Of a stretch of 23,402 nucleotides of DNA, positions 1-7,912 are shown piece after piece. This DNA comes from Pigoraptor chileana. Its lineage: Eukaryota; Opisthokonta; Filasterea. Numbering within the stretch: position 1 is the stretch's first letter; each line of letters begins with the position of its first letter. Where the stretch lies: positions 1-23,402 of the forward strand of contig CALSCR010000956.1 of the NCBI GenBank assembly GCA_943704495.1, given 5' to 3'. The translations under genes and the position numbers were made by a program. The notes under the pieces are model-generated. The model was not told the origin of the DNA. It saw only the letters and a program-made list of their open reading frames with translations, and ran no database searches.

Positions 1-74
<74 letters not shown>

Positions 75-127
75 GGGTGTGGCGAGTTATGTGTGTTTGT
101 GTGTGCATGTATGTGCGTATGTTGTGC
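1..127. repeat. (GT)n microsatellite grading into GT-rich DNA
   Basis: Positions 1-65 are an uninterrupted GT run, followed by imperfect GT-rich sequence with GGG interruptions to about 127. The run starts at base 1, so its true length is unknown. Alternating purine-pyrimidine DNA of this kind can adopt Z-DNA. It lies beyond the 3' end of the minus-strand gene at 377-1424. An open frame across it is only a Val-Cys dipeptide repeat and is not a gene. Confidence 0.95.
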
Positions 128-376
128 ATGAGCCAGTCATACGAGTGGCGGAGAAATTAAACAAATACAAACAAAACGAGAGAAGATAAGCAAGTTTGCA
201 TGATTCTGCTCCGAATGAGAGCGAGGCATATACTACACAGACACACTGCGTACAATTGCCACCACATGCACAACGGATAGGAAGTCCTCCACGGTTTAAA
301 TAAGCTCACACAGCTTTGCTTTCCGTCGTTTGTATCGTGCAAGCAGCAGTACAGTACATGATTTTGCATGCGACAC
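128..376 (-). other. 3' flank of the minus-strand MIC26/27-like gene
   Basis: This stretch lies just downstream of the stop codon at 377-379 on the minus strand and is presumably 3' UTR. I see no AATAAA signal on the minus strand. A further coding exon cannot be excluded: the last coding bases before the stop could act as a weak donor (A|gttgag), and a fair acceptor (tgtacgcag on the minus strand, near 260) would open a short hydrophobic frame. The peptides obtained this way do not look convincing. Confidence 0.4.
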
Positions 377-1424
377 TCAACTGTTTTTTGCGAGAACGAC
401 ACCGCCCATGTATGCAGCGGCGACAATAAACATCCCCGGGAAAACCGTCTCCTCGGCTGGGATAATTTCCTTTGCTCCCTCTGCAAAGTAAGCATGCAAT
501 TCTTGTCAAAATTATGTGCACACAACACTTAACAACTTGTGTTTTTTTTTACAATACACGTGGCGCCAACATGCGGGGCACAACGACAAGCACATGTTAA
601 AGTCCATGACACTACTCTAATCACAAGCAAGAGTAGTGAAAAAGCGATGGCCAATTACTCACGGCGAATCTTTCCCTCAAGCTCATTACTCTTTTCGGCG
701 ATAGACTTGGCGACACCCTGAAAAACGACCAGAACACAATAAGAACAAAACGAAAGTGCACATGTCCATCTCTACAATGGAAACAACGCCAAGGCACTGT
801 GGGTAATCTTTGGCCAGGCCATTCAGACACAGCTACATTTGTTCAAGAACTCCAGGTATTAAAGCACAGATAAAGAAACTTTACCTTGATGGATGCAGAT
901 GTGTCCCACACAGCCTGTCGCACCGCCGATACAGTCTGCCGGAGAGGCCCAACCTCCTCTTCAATATAGACATATTCTGTTGATTCGGCATCCTCCGGTT
1001 CGTAAATGTCAAGCTGTGAAGGAAGCAGTGTGATGGCAATGTGAACATCGAGGGGACGGCGACTCAACGGTCAACAGTTTTAGAAAGGGGGCTTAAAATG
1101 CAGTCGATCTTTTGGATCTACAGTGGGGTGACTCCAGCGCACAGCTGTTCAGTACATGCCCTTTGAAATTGCAAGAAACGGCCCGATTATTCACTCAATG
1201 AACTTACATTCACAGAGCCAGTGCAATGGGCGATAGTGGGCGCCGCTATAGACATGCCGACAAGGGGCGCAGCCCAGCGGCCCTGCATCCATAGTGCAGC
1301 CAAGCGAGTAAGAAAACGTGGATTCAGTCAGAAGTCCCTTACAATCTGCTTGCGTAATAAACGTAAAAAAGAGTCCACCAACCTTTCCCCTGAACGCATT
1401 ATTCAACAACGCTCTCGCCGCCAT
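377..1424 (-). CDS. MIC26/MIC27-like (apolipoprotein O family) mitochondrial inner-membrane protein, five exons
   Basis: Exons on the minus strand: 1424-1383, 1282-1208, 1013-885, 717-663, 480-377. All junctions are GT-AG, phases agree, and the product is 134 residues. The N-terminus (MAARALLNNAFRGKGRWAAP) is rich in Arg, Ala and Leu with no acidic residue, as in a mitochondrial presequence. The middle carries LDIYEPEDA and YIEEEVGPLRQTVSAVRQ, followed by a helical KSIAEKSNELEGKI stretch. This recalls the conserved L-x-I/L-Y and YVE-x-L-x-x-x-V-x-x-x-R block of MICOS subunits MIC26/MIC27. The C-terminus EETVFPGMFIVAAAYMGGVV matches the family pattern of Pro-Gly followed by a glycine-rich membrane span. 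Family members help shape cristae at crista junctions. The protein ends at LAKNS right after this single span, whereas the family usually has a second one, so it is short or an exon is missing. The gene structure is firm; the family call is moderate. Confidence 0.6.
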
Positions 1425-1552
1425 CTTTCAGAAGCAAGGAAGAGACCGCCAGTGACCTCTTTTGCATTACATCTAAAGTAGTTTTTGTGCTTCAGTGACT
1501 GACATCACACTCGACGACTCTCAATGGGCGACGATGAACAATCTGATCCGCA

Positions 1553-1704
1553 TTTTCCGTTCCGATCGAAATCGCAGCGTAAAAAAGAACGGGAGCCACC
1601 AAATTTTACGTTCCAATCTCGACGCCCATTTTTACGTTCCGATGGCCCATGACATCAGTGTCGTAAATTGCGCCTTGCGCCAATCTCGCACTCTGATTGG
1701 AACG
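1553..1704. promoter_or_regulatory. Cluster of four TTTT(A/C)CGTTCC(A/G)AT-like motifs
   Basis: Three direct copies lie at 1553-1566 (TTTTCCGTTCCGAT), 1604-1617 (TTTTACGTTCCAAT) and 1630-1643 (TTTTACGTTCCGAT). The core occurs inverted at 1695-1704 (GATTGGAACG). Four matches to a 10-base core within about 150 bases of a divergent promoter suggest a transcription-factor site cluster or a decayed short repeat. I do not recognise the factor. Confidence 0.5.
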
Positions 1705-1809
1705 CAATGACGCGACTTCCGTCCGCTGGAAATGACTGCAACTCAGAGCACTCGCATGGCCGTCGTCCTGTTTGGCAGGTCTGCTTTTTGACTCTGGTTG
1801 TTCCGTTCT

Positions 1810-1859
1810 TGTGTGTGCGTGTGTGTGTGCGTGTGTGCGTGTGCGTGTGTGCGTGTGTT
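1810..1859. repeat. (GT)n/(GC)-interrupted microsatellite
   Basis: Imperfect GT repeat with GC interruptions, about 255-300 bases upstream of the F-box start codon. It lies in the promoter or in a 5' UTR intron and is not coding. Confidence 0.9.
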
Positions 1860-2113
1860 CTTGGTGACCGTCCGTAGATCATTCTCTTTATTGCGTGCCG
1901 TCATTATAATCTCTTTTCGTAATTTGGACAGTTTGGTAATACTTTGATACGTCATTTTACTGTCTGTGCTTCTCTCAATCGCCGGTAGATTTTGCTGTTT
2001 CTAAGGAGGGGAGTGTGAAAAGAGGGCAGGATTCCCCAATTCCTTATTGTCTTTCTCTTTCCCTTGACTCGCGCATCGCACGGGCTGACAAGACCTGTAG
2101 ATACTGGCGAAAG

Positions 2114-4472
2114 ATGGCCGCGGCCCCAGGGTCTAGCCTGGCCGGCAAAGACTTTGTTGCAGCCAAAGAGGAGGTTCTCTCGTGGATTGTCCAGCTGAAC
2201 GGTCCACAGCGCAAGTCGTTTATGTTCGATCTTGTGGAGCAGTCCGACCGGTGTACTCGCTCCATACTTCATGCGCATCTCAATCCCCTCACAAGGGTCG
2301 ACTTTGTGTCGGCGCTTCCCGATAAGCTCGCAAAACATGTTCTGTCGTTCTGCGATGCGAAACGTTTGTGTACAGCTGCACAGGTGCGTGGAATGCGTGT
2401 ATATTTGCTTGCATCATGTGTGTAATTCTCTCACATCATGCGAAGGTTTGGCTGGCTAGAGAACTTGTTATGTTGACTGTGGGCATCTTGAATGTCCGTA
2501 TACACAGGTATCCAGAAAATGGCAGAATATGGCAGACGACGACTACCTCTGGCATCGCATGTGTGCACAGCACATCAATCGAAAATGTCATAAGTGCGGA
2601 TGGGGCCTGCCTCTTGTGCTGAGCGAAGTCAACGACGACGGGCAGCGTGCAAAGCGACTCAAGCGCCGTTGGAAGGACATTTATGCGGAGAGGCTTATAA
2701 TTGAACGCAACGTGGGTTATGGAGCCTGGTTGTTGTGGGCATCCACCTTGTGCAACATTCGTAAAACCCTGCCCAACTATGTCACATTTATTAATTTCCT
2801 TGCTCTTTTTTTACTGGGTGCATCCGTGTGTGTGTGTGTCTGTGTTTGTTTGTTTCTTCTTCTTTCTTTCTTTCTTTCTTGTTGCAGTGGCGCAAGGGAA
2901 GTTATAATGTGCGCAAGCTGACGGGCCACGCAGAGGGAGTCACGTGCGTGCAGTTTGACGACCATCGCATTGTGTCTGGCAGCTACGATCAGTCACTCAG
3001 GATATGGGACATGCGCAGTGGAGAGTGCATTAAGGTTCTCGAGGGCCATGAGAGCAGCGTCAGGTGTCTTCAGTTCGATAAGATGAAGGTGTGTGTGTGT
3101 GTGTGTGCGTTTTGCGTGGTGCGGTGTGCTTTTCTGTGTCACTTTATTGGTATTTTGTCGATTTGCCTCTATTTGCGAATATACGCTTCTCGATGCGTGA
3201 TCGCCAAACACTCACTATACTTAAGCTGGTACAAACACACAGACACACTCACACACGTACACACACAGTCTCTCGTAGTCTCACTCACGCACATGCACGC
3301 ACGCATACACACTCCGTGTCTGTCTGTCTCTCTGGCTTTTTCATTTTGGGGCTTATGCCCAAAGGCGGTTTGAGTTCTGAAGTCTCTCGCCGTCTCGCTT
3401 TCACGCACACTCTCTTCCTTCCGCACAAATACAATTTGCACATGTGCATGATGCGTGCATCTGTCAACACGCTCACATGTCAACGCGACTTGCGCATATT
3501 CCCACATGCAGATCATCTCGGGCTCACAAGACGGCAAGGTGTTTGTGTGGAACATTGAGACGGGCGCCGTTGTGCGCAAGTTGGAGGGACACACTTCCGC
3601 GGTGCTTTCCCTCCAATTTGATGACAAGAAACTTGTCAGTGGAGGTGCCGATGCCACCATTCGCGTGTACGATTTCGACGGCGGTTGTTGTCGCCTGCTT
3701 CTCGGTCACACGGACTATGTCAACTGTGTGCGCCTACACGGCGATCACGTGGTGAGTGCGAGTGACGATGGAACGGTGCGCGTGTGGGACATTTACAAGC
3801 AGGCGTGCCTGTCCGTCCTCGAGGGACACAACGCCGAGGTCAACACTCTGCACGTGTCGCACAACACGATCATCAGCGGCGCAAACGATAACACGCTGAA
3901 GGTGTGGAATATCGAGACTGGAAAGTGCACCAGCACGCTCTTTGGTCATACTGAAGGTGGGGGGATGAGTGGTTTTGTAAGTGGTTTTGTGGTGGTTTTG
4001 TGTGTGGATGGATGCGGTTTGTCACTGTTGGTGGGCAAAGTGGTGTTGCGTCTTTGTCTGCCGACTGAAGAGTTTGATCGATTGAATTCAAGTTCATTGA
4101 AATTATTGTGCTTTGGCGTGTGATACAAATCTATTTTGTGTGTGTATGCCGCCTATGTTTAACTTTCTGTTGTTTGTCTTTTTGTTCCTTTTGTTTGTTG
4201 ATGTGTGTTTTGCTTTGTTTGTGTTTTATTTGTTTGGGACGCACGCAGGCGTCACGTGCGTGCAGTTTGACAGCCTCCGCGTCGTGAGCGGCAGCCAGGA
4301 TCTCACACTGAAGATATGGGACAAGGAGAGCGGGCTGTGCCAACACACGCTCAAGGGCCATCTCGGTGCCGTTAACTGCCTCCACTTTACAGACAGCAAA
4401 ATCGTCACTGGCGGAGACGACGGCTGCGTCAAAGTGTGGGATTTCGCCCATGCCCCCCAACTTCTCCAGTGA
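2114..4472 (+). CDS. F-box protein with seven WD40 repeats (SCF substrate receptor, FBXW7/Cdc4/beta-TrCP type)
   Basis: Exons: 2114-2383, 2508-2711, 2888-3088, 3512-3956, 4249-4472. Phases are consistent and the product is 447 residues. The start ATG has a strong context (AAAGATGG). Residues 17-60 resemble the helical dimerisation stretch before the F-box in this class. The F-box (about 61-107) reads [20 protein letters not shown] then W-x-x-x-A-x-D-x-x-x-W-x-x-x-C. It should bind Skp1 and so link the protein to a cullin-1/Rbx1 ubiquitin ligase. Residues 117-125 (CHKCGWGLP) form a CxxC element in the linker. ERNWRKG (about 156) precedes the propeller, as in Cdc4/FBXW7. Seven WD40 repeats (about 166-447) end in IWDM, VWNI, VYDF, VWDI, VWNI, IWDK and VWDF. 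FBXW7 usually has eight blades and beta-TrCP seven, so orthology is open. It likely recruits phosphorylated substrates for ubiquitination. Confidence 0.93.
2826..2881 (+). repeat. (TG)n plus (CTTT)n at the 3' end of F-box intron 2
   Basis: Intron 2 (2712-2887) ends with a (TG)n run at 2826-2847, then CTTT repeats that form the polypyrimidine tract, then TTGCAG and exon 3. The acceptor itself is therefore built from simple repeats. Confidence 0.9.
3089..3313 (+). repeat. (GT)n at the intron 3 donor with a downstream (CA)n-rich block
   Basis: F-box intron 3 (3089-3511) begins with a GT run, so the donor GT (AAG|gtgtgt) is the first of several repeat units (3089-3107). A CA/CACG-rich block follows at about 3228-3313. 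In RNA the two blocks are complementary and could pair inside the intron. Confidence 0.85.
3342..3398 (-). repeat. Dispersed degenerate repeat, copy A
   Basis: Read on the minus strand it contains GGCGAGAGACTTCAGAACTC, then CGCCTTTGGGCATAAGCCC. Both blocks recur at 5490-5532 and 21296-21384. It lies in F-box intron 3. It may be a relic of a short mobile element; no coding content or terminal structure is visible. Confidence 0.6.
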
Positions 4473-5912
4473 TACGCGTCACGTGATGGGATATCCGGTG
4501 TCCACGCCAATTTGAACGATTCGGCTTTGTGCACTCCATCTGCCTCCGCCGCTCTTTATCCAGATTCTCGTGTATATGTGGACAGTGCCGTCGACACTGA
4601 CTTTAATTCCCACGTCTCTCTCTCAATCGCTCTCACCCCCCTTTGCTGAGTCGCGCCGTGTATGCGTTGCGTTGCTTGCTGCTGGTCTGCTTGTCTGCTT
4701 TGTCCCGCTGTTTTTGAGCCTCAATTATGTGTGTGGTGTGTTTGCAAGGCTCATTGTTCGCACCGTCGCTATCATCCTGTTTTCTTCCTCCTCGTGTGTT
4801 GTTGTTCGAGTGTTGTCACGTGTATTTCACCTTCCACTTGTCTTTTTCTGTTTGTTTGGTTGTTGTGTTTTTGTAGCCTTGGGTGCGTTCTGGCTGCAGT
4901 CAGTGGAATGATCCTTTGTCATTCCTTCGGATGTATCCTGCTTTGCAATACTCGGTTTGCTTGGCCAAAATTCACCATTATCACATATCACAACCCCCGC
5001 CGTTCTTAGAAAGTCTCTGCCAATGCCGTGTATGGCATGCAGCACCACCTCTACTCCAATGTTGTCTCGTGTGCGGGCGGGCGGGCTCACTTTTTTGCTG
5101 TTGTGACTCGTGTGCCCGGCTCTGACAATGTGAAACCTGGCGCGTGCGTCGATCCTTTCGCTTATTATGTACATAAACGCCACCGCCTATTTTTTTGTTC
5201 ATACGGAGGAAGCAGTGTTGACCACTTTCGGTGGTGTGTTTTTGCCAACTTTGATTCAAATAGAATTTCCAATTTCAAAACACCTTTATCGCTAAATAAA
5301 TGAACAGCCGTATATCTGCGTGCGTGACTTTTGGTATATGTGTAACAAATGACTTCGTATTGCGGCAGGAGTAATGCTTTCCAGAGCACACTCTCGACCG
5401 GCGTCGGGTGTTATTGGCAATTGCAAGACGCAACAGCGACAAAGAGACAGAGACAAAGAGACGGGAAGAGATACATATTCAGAGACAGAAGAAAGAGACC
5501 GTCAGTTACTCAAAACGCCTTTGGCCACAAACGAAATTGACTCTTAAGCGGAAGAAGAAAGAGAGAGAGAGACAAAAACGGAAACTCACAGGAAAAAAAA
5601 ACAAATAACTGGCATATAGCGACACCAGAAATCAATCAACAACAACACACGCAAACAAAAGCAATCGGGGATTTTTTTTAAAAAAACACAAGCAGACAGA
5701 TTCGCAGTTGAAAACAAGCAGTCTCAGAGTATCACTGGGCACAAAGTTGTGCACGCGTCTATGCAAGCAACACACCACTGGCACAACACTCACACACACC
5801 AGTGATGGGGAAGCCATCCACAGTGCGCACAAGTAGAATGAATACAGTGGAGCCGAACCAAAAGACATGCCGATAGCGCGGTTGATCAAGGGGATTCCAT
5901 GCTGCAGCCTCC
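4473..5912. other. Gene-free stretch: 3' flanks of two convergent genes
   Basis: The F-box gene (plus) and the myristoyl/CaaX gene (minus) both end toward this 1.4 kb stretch. The left part (4480-4900) is pyrimidine-rich and yields hydrophobic Leu/Val/Cys/Phe frames of the kind expected from T/G-rich DNA. I see no splice-flanked exon with a protein-like pattern. An AATAAA (about 5294) could be the plus-strand polyadenylation signal, which would make a long 3' UTR of about 820 bases. The part from 5430 to 5710 is purine-rich on the plus strand and contains a copy of the dispersed repeat. Confidence 0.6.
5490..5532 (+). repeat. Dispersed degenerate repeat, copy B
   Basis: Contains AAAGAGACCGTCAGTTACTC followed by AAAACGCCTTTGG, matching copies A and C in order and spacing. 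It sits in a purine-rich gene-free stretch. It has diverged more than A or C after the GCCTTTGG block. Confidence 0.55.
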
Positions 5913-7090
5913 TCACAGCAGCGTGCACGCACATCCTGCCGATTCATTGTTCTTCTTGATGAGTGCGTCCGTTGGCTTGGCCTCCTCGGGGATCGCCGCC
6001 GCCTTCTTAGGCGTCTGTGCAAGCTCGACGTTATCCACAATAGCACTGGGTCCAGCAGACGACGACGACGCAGAGTCCACTGCCGGCGAAGATGCGGCAA
6101 ACGAAGCCTTCCGCTCGTCGGCACGTGCCGAGGGCGACGTGGACAGAACGGCCTCGGCGGCTTTTGGCGCTTCCTTGACGGGTGTAATTTGCTGTGGTGC
6201 GCTTGATGCAGCCTTTGAGTTGCTCGATGTCGACGCCGTGCTGGCAGATCGCGCCTTCGTGTCAGTGATAGAGGGCTCCGCAGGGCTTGCGGCAAGAACC
6301 GGTGTCTTGGGCTCCGGGAATGAGGTGATCTTGGGGGTTTCCGCATTGATCTCCGCGTGTGCCTCGGCGTGTGCAGGAACTGCGATGGGCGCAGATGCTA
6401 CTTCAGGGGCGGCAGATGCAACAGCCACAGGGGCGACCTCGGGTGCCGGGGTCGGCTGTGCCTCTTCCACAACAGCGACGGGTATGGGCTTCACCTCCTC
6501 AGCGACAGGCGCGGGCTTTGCATCCTCGACAACAGCGGGGGCTGCGGGAGTCGCCGAGGTCGAGGCGGCGGCATCATCCTCGGGTCCGTCCTCCACTTCT
6601 GCGGGGGCGGCTGATACGCCTGCGTGAAGTTTTTTGATATGTATTTAAATGAGAAAGTTGGTTGAGTGATCGCGTATGGTCATAAAAGAGATTCTGTCAA
6701 ACATGCGAAAATTAGGGAAGACAAGGCCGCCCGCATTCCAACGTCCAATTCTTGGATGTACGCACGAGAAGCGATAAGAGATATCTAAATGAGTAGGATT
6801 TAGGCCAATGTCATTGAAAGCCCATGACCGCAACATTTAGAGTAATCTAAGACAGGACACGGATAAACCCCTTAAAAAACAAAGTGATGCAACAGGGGTG
6901 GAAATATGCGCGATAAAAGGGGAAAGCATTGGAGCAGATAAAGGATGCATATAAAGCATACAAAAGTGGATGATTATAGAGTGCGCATGTGTGCACCTGC
7001 TTCAGCCTTCTCGTCCAGGAGGCTCTTCTTTGCCTGAGGCTTCTGCTGCTGCTGAGCAGACTTCTTCTTGGTCGACTTGTTCTTGCCCAT
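5913..7090 (-). CDS. Doubly lipidated (N-myristoyl + CaaX) Ala/Pro/Glu-rich protein, BASP1/MARCKS-like in design
   Basis: Two exons on the minus strand: 7090-6997 (start ATG, context AAAGATGG) and 6619-5913, split by a 377-base GT-AG intron. The product is 266 residues. The N-terminus MGKNKSTKKKS has Gly2 and Ser6, a good N-myristoylation pattern, followed by lysines that would favour acidic membranes. Residues 13-16 are QQQQ. The body (about 33-255) is low-complexity Ala/Pro/Glu/Val/Ser with imperfect repeats (EEVKPIPV, EEAQPTPAPEV, KEAPKAAEAV) and should be disordered. The last residues GCACTLL form a CaaX box. Leu at the end predicts geranylgeranylation, and Cys261 lies two residues before the CaaX Cys263. 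BASP1, GAP-43 and MARCKS share the myristoyl/acyl-plus-basic start and an Ala/Glu/Pro/Lys-rich acidic body, but lack a CaaX end. I infer a plasma-membrane-bound adaptor. Low-complexity similarity does not prove homology. Confidence 0.8.
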
Positions 7091-7912
7091 CTTTACTGTG
7101 ATTGATTACCCGTTGGTAGAGTCGAGTGAAATCTGAGGGTGATCCCATTAAGAGAGAAAAGTCCAGACAATTTGCACAAAGACACACATTTGGATCAGTC
7201 TTTAATTAACGAGTGCGTTGTTTGCAGAATACGCATATTTCTTTGCTCATTGCGTTCCTCACCTGCAATGCCGGAATGTACAACTGACAATAACAACACT
7301 ATTATATGGATCCCCTTCTAAATATGCATGCATGAGTGAAGGTGTGTGTTTGTGATGCGTGGTGATGCAACCAACAATAACCGCGGAAAAAGCGAGAAAA
7401 AGAGCGAAAGTGCGAATCGGGTTCCTCCTCGTGAAACACACCCGGAATAGGCTGCCCGCACATGGTGCCCTAATACACAACTTCACGATGTATATACATT
7501 GGCTGATTTCCACTGCCCTAATCGGGCATTTAAATGCGTCCATAAGTAGTATCGCGCACACCACTTTAGCCACATGACCCGCACTCTCAATTTGAATTTC
7601 GATTGAAATTCGGTCGCATTTTTTGAAATTGTGCGCGCCAATCCGCCCAGTAAACACTATTTCCATTTATGGTGATATTGTCCTAACAAATATCCTTATG
7701 TGGTATACACTGTAATGTCACGTGAATCCATTCCGTGGGTAACCGCGCCACTGTGTGTTCATGTCAGTCATGCGCCGATCAGTTTTAAGTGCTGTTCATC
7801 TATTTCTTGTTTTCTCTGTTTGCAGGGCAGCTTGATTGAAAGCACACCCTCGACTGTTGCGTTATAAAAACAAGGAGTAAATAATGGCTGTAATCTCCCA
7901 TCCCCTGTGAAA
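7091..7912. promoter_or_regulatory. Divergent promoter region between the CaaX gene and the multi-pass membrane gene
   Basis: This 822-base stretch separates divergent start codons (7090 minus, 7913 plus). No coding exon is evident. A strong acceptor (pyrimidine tract then TTTGCAG, ending at 7825) lies near the right end, with stops in all three frames after it. This suggests a 5' UTR intron and a non-coding leader exon for the plus-strand gene. A TATAAAA string at about 7863 lies downstream of that acceptor and may be coincidental. Confidence 0.5.
7884..7910 (+). CDS. Short upstream ORF before the multi-pass membrane gene
   Basis: ATGGCTGTA begins an eight-codon frame with a strong context (A at -3, G at +4). 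It ends with a TGA whose last base is two bases before the proposed main ATG at 7913. If the leader is transcribed, this layout could reduce or couple translation of the main frame. Its reality depends on the main start being correct. Confidence 0.35.
   Translation: MAVISHPL

Larger units (their letters stand above)
1425..2113. promoter_or_regulatory. Divergent promoter region between the MIC26/27-like and F-box/WD40 genes
   Basis: These 689 bases separate two divergent start codons (ATG at 1424 on minus, 2114 on plus), so both promoters should lie here. I see no convincing coding exon. It holds a recurrent ACGTTCC-type motif (1553-1704) and a (GT)n-rich run (1810-1859). No clear TATA box stands out on either side. 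The purine/pyrimidine-rich stretch at 2000-2065 may be 5' UTR of the F-box gene. Confidence 0.6.

Noticed and set aside
1495-1710. 71-residue open frame as a small gene in the divergent promoter
   Set aside because: No family pattern, overlaps the repeated ACGTTCC motifs, and codon use does not resemble the exons here.
4570-5009. Hydrophobic plus-strand open frames suggesting a membrane protein
   Set aside because: The DNA is T/G/C-rich low complexity directly after the F-box stop. Two overlapping frames are equally hydrophobic and no splice-flanked conserved pattern is present, so this is expected by composition.
5759-6627. Long open frames in the other frames across the CaaX gene (Arg/Pro/His-rich on minus, Ala/Ser/Gly-rich on plus)
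   Set aside because: They are composition shadows of the G/C-ending codons of the Ala/Pro/Glu-rich exon; only the 6619-5913 frame joins in phase to a start exon and ends in a recognisable motif.
7863-7869. TATA box for the membrane-protein gene
   Set aside because: It lies downstream of a strong leader acceptor and only about 45 bases before the ATG, so it is more likely within the transcribed leader.
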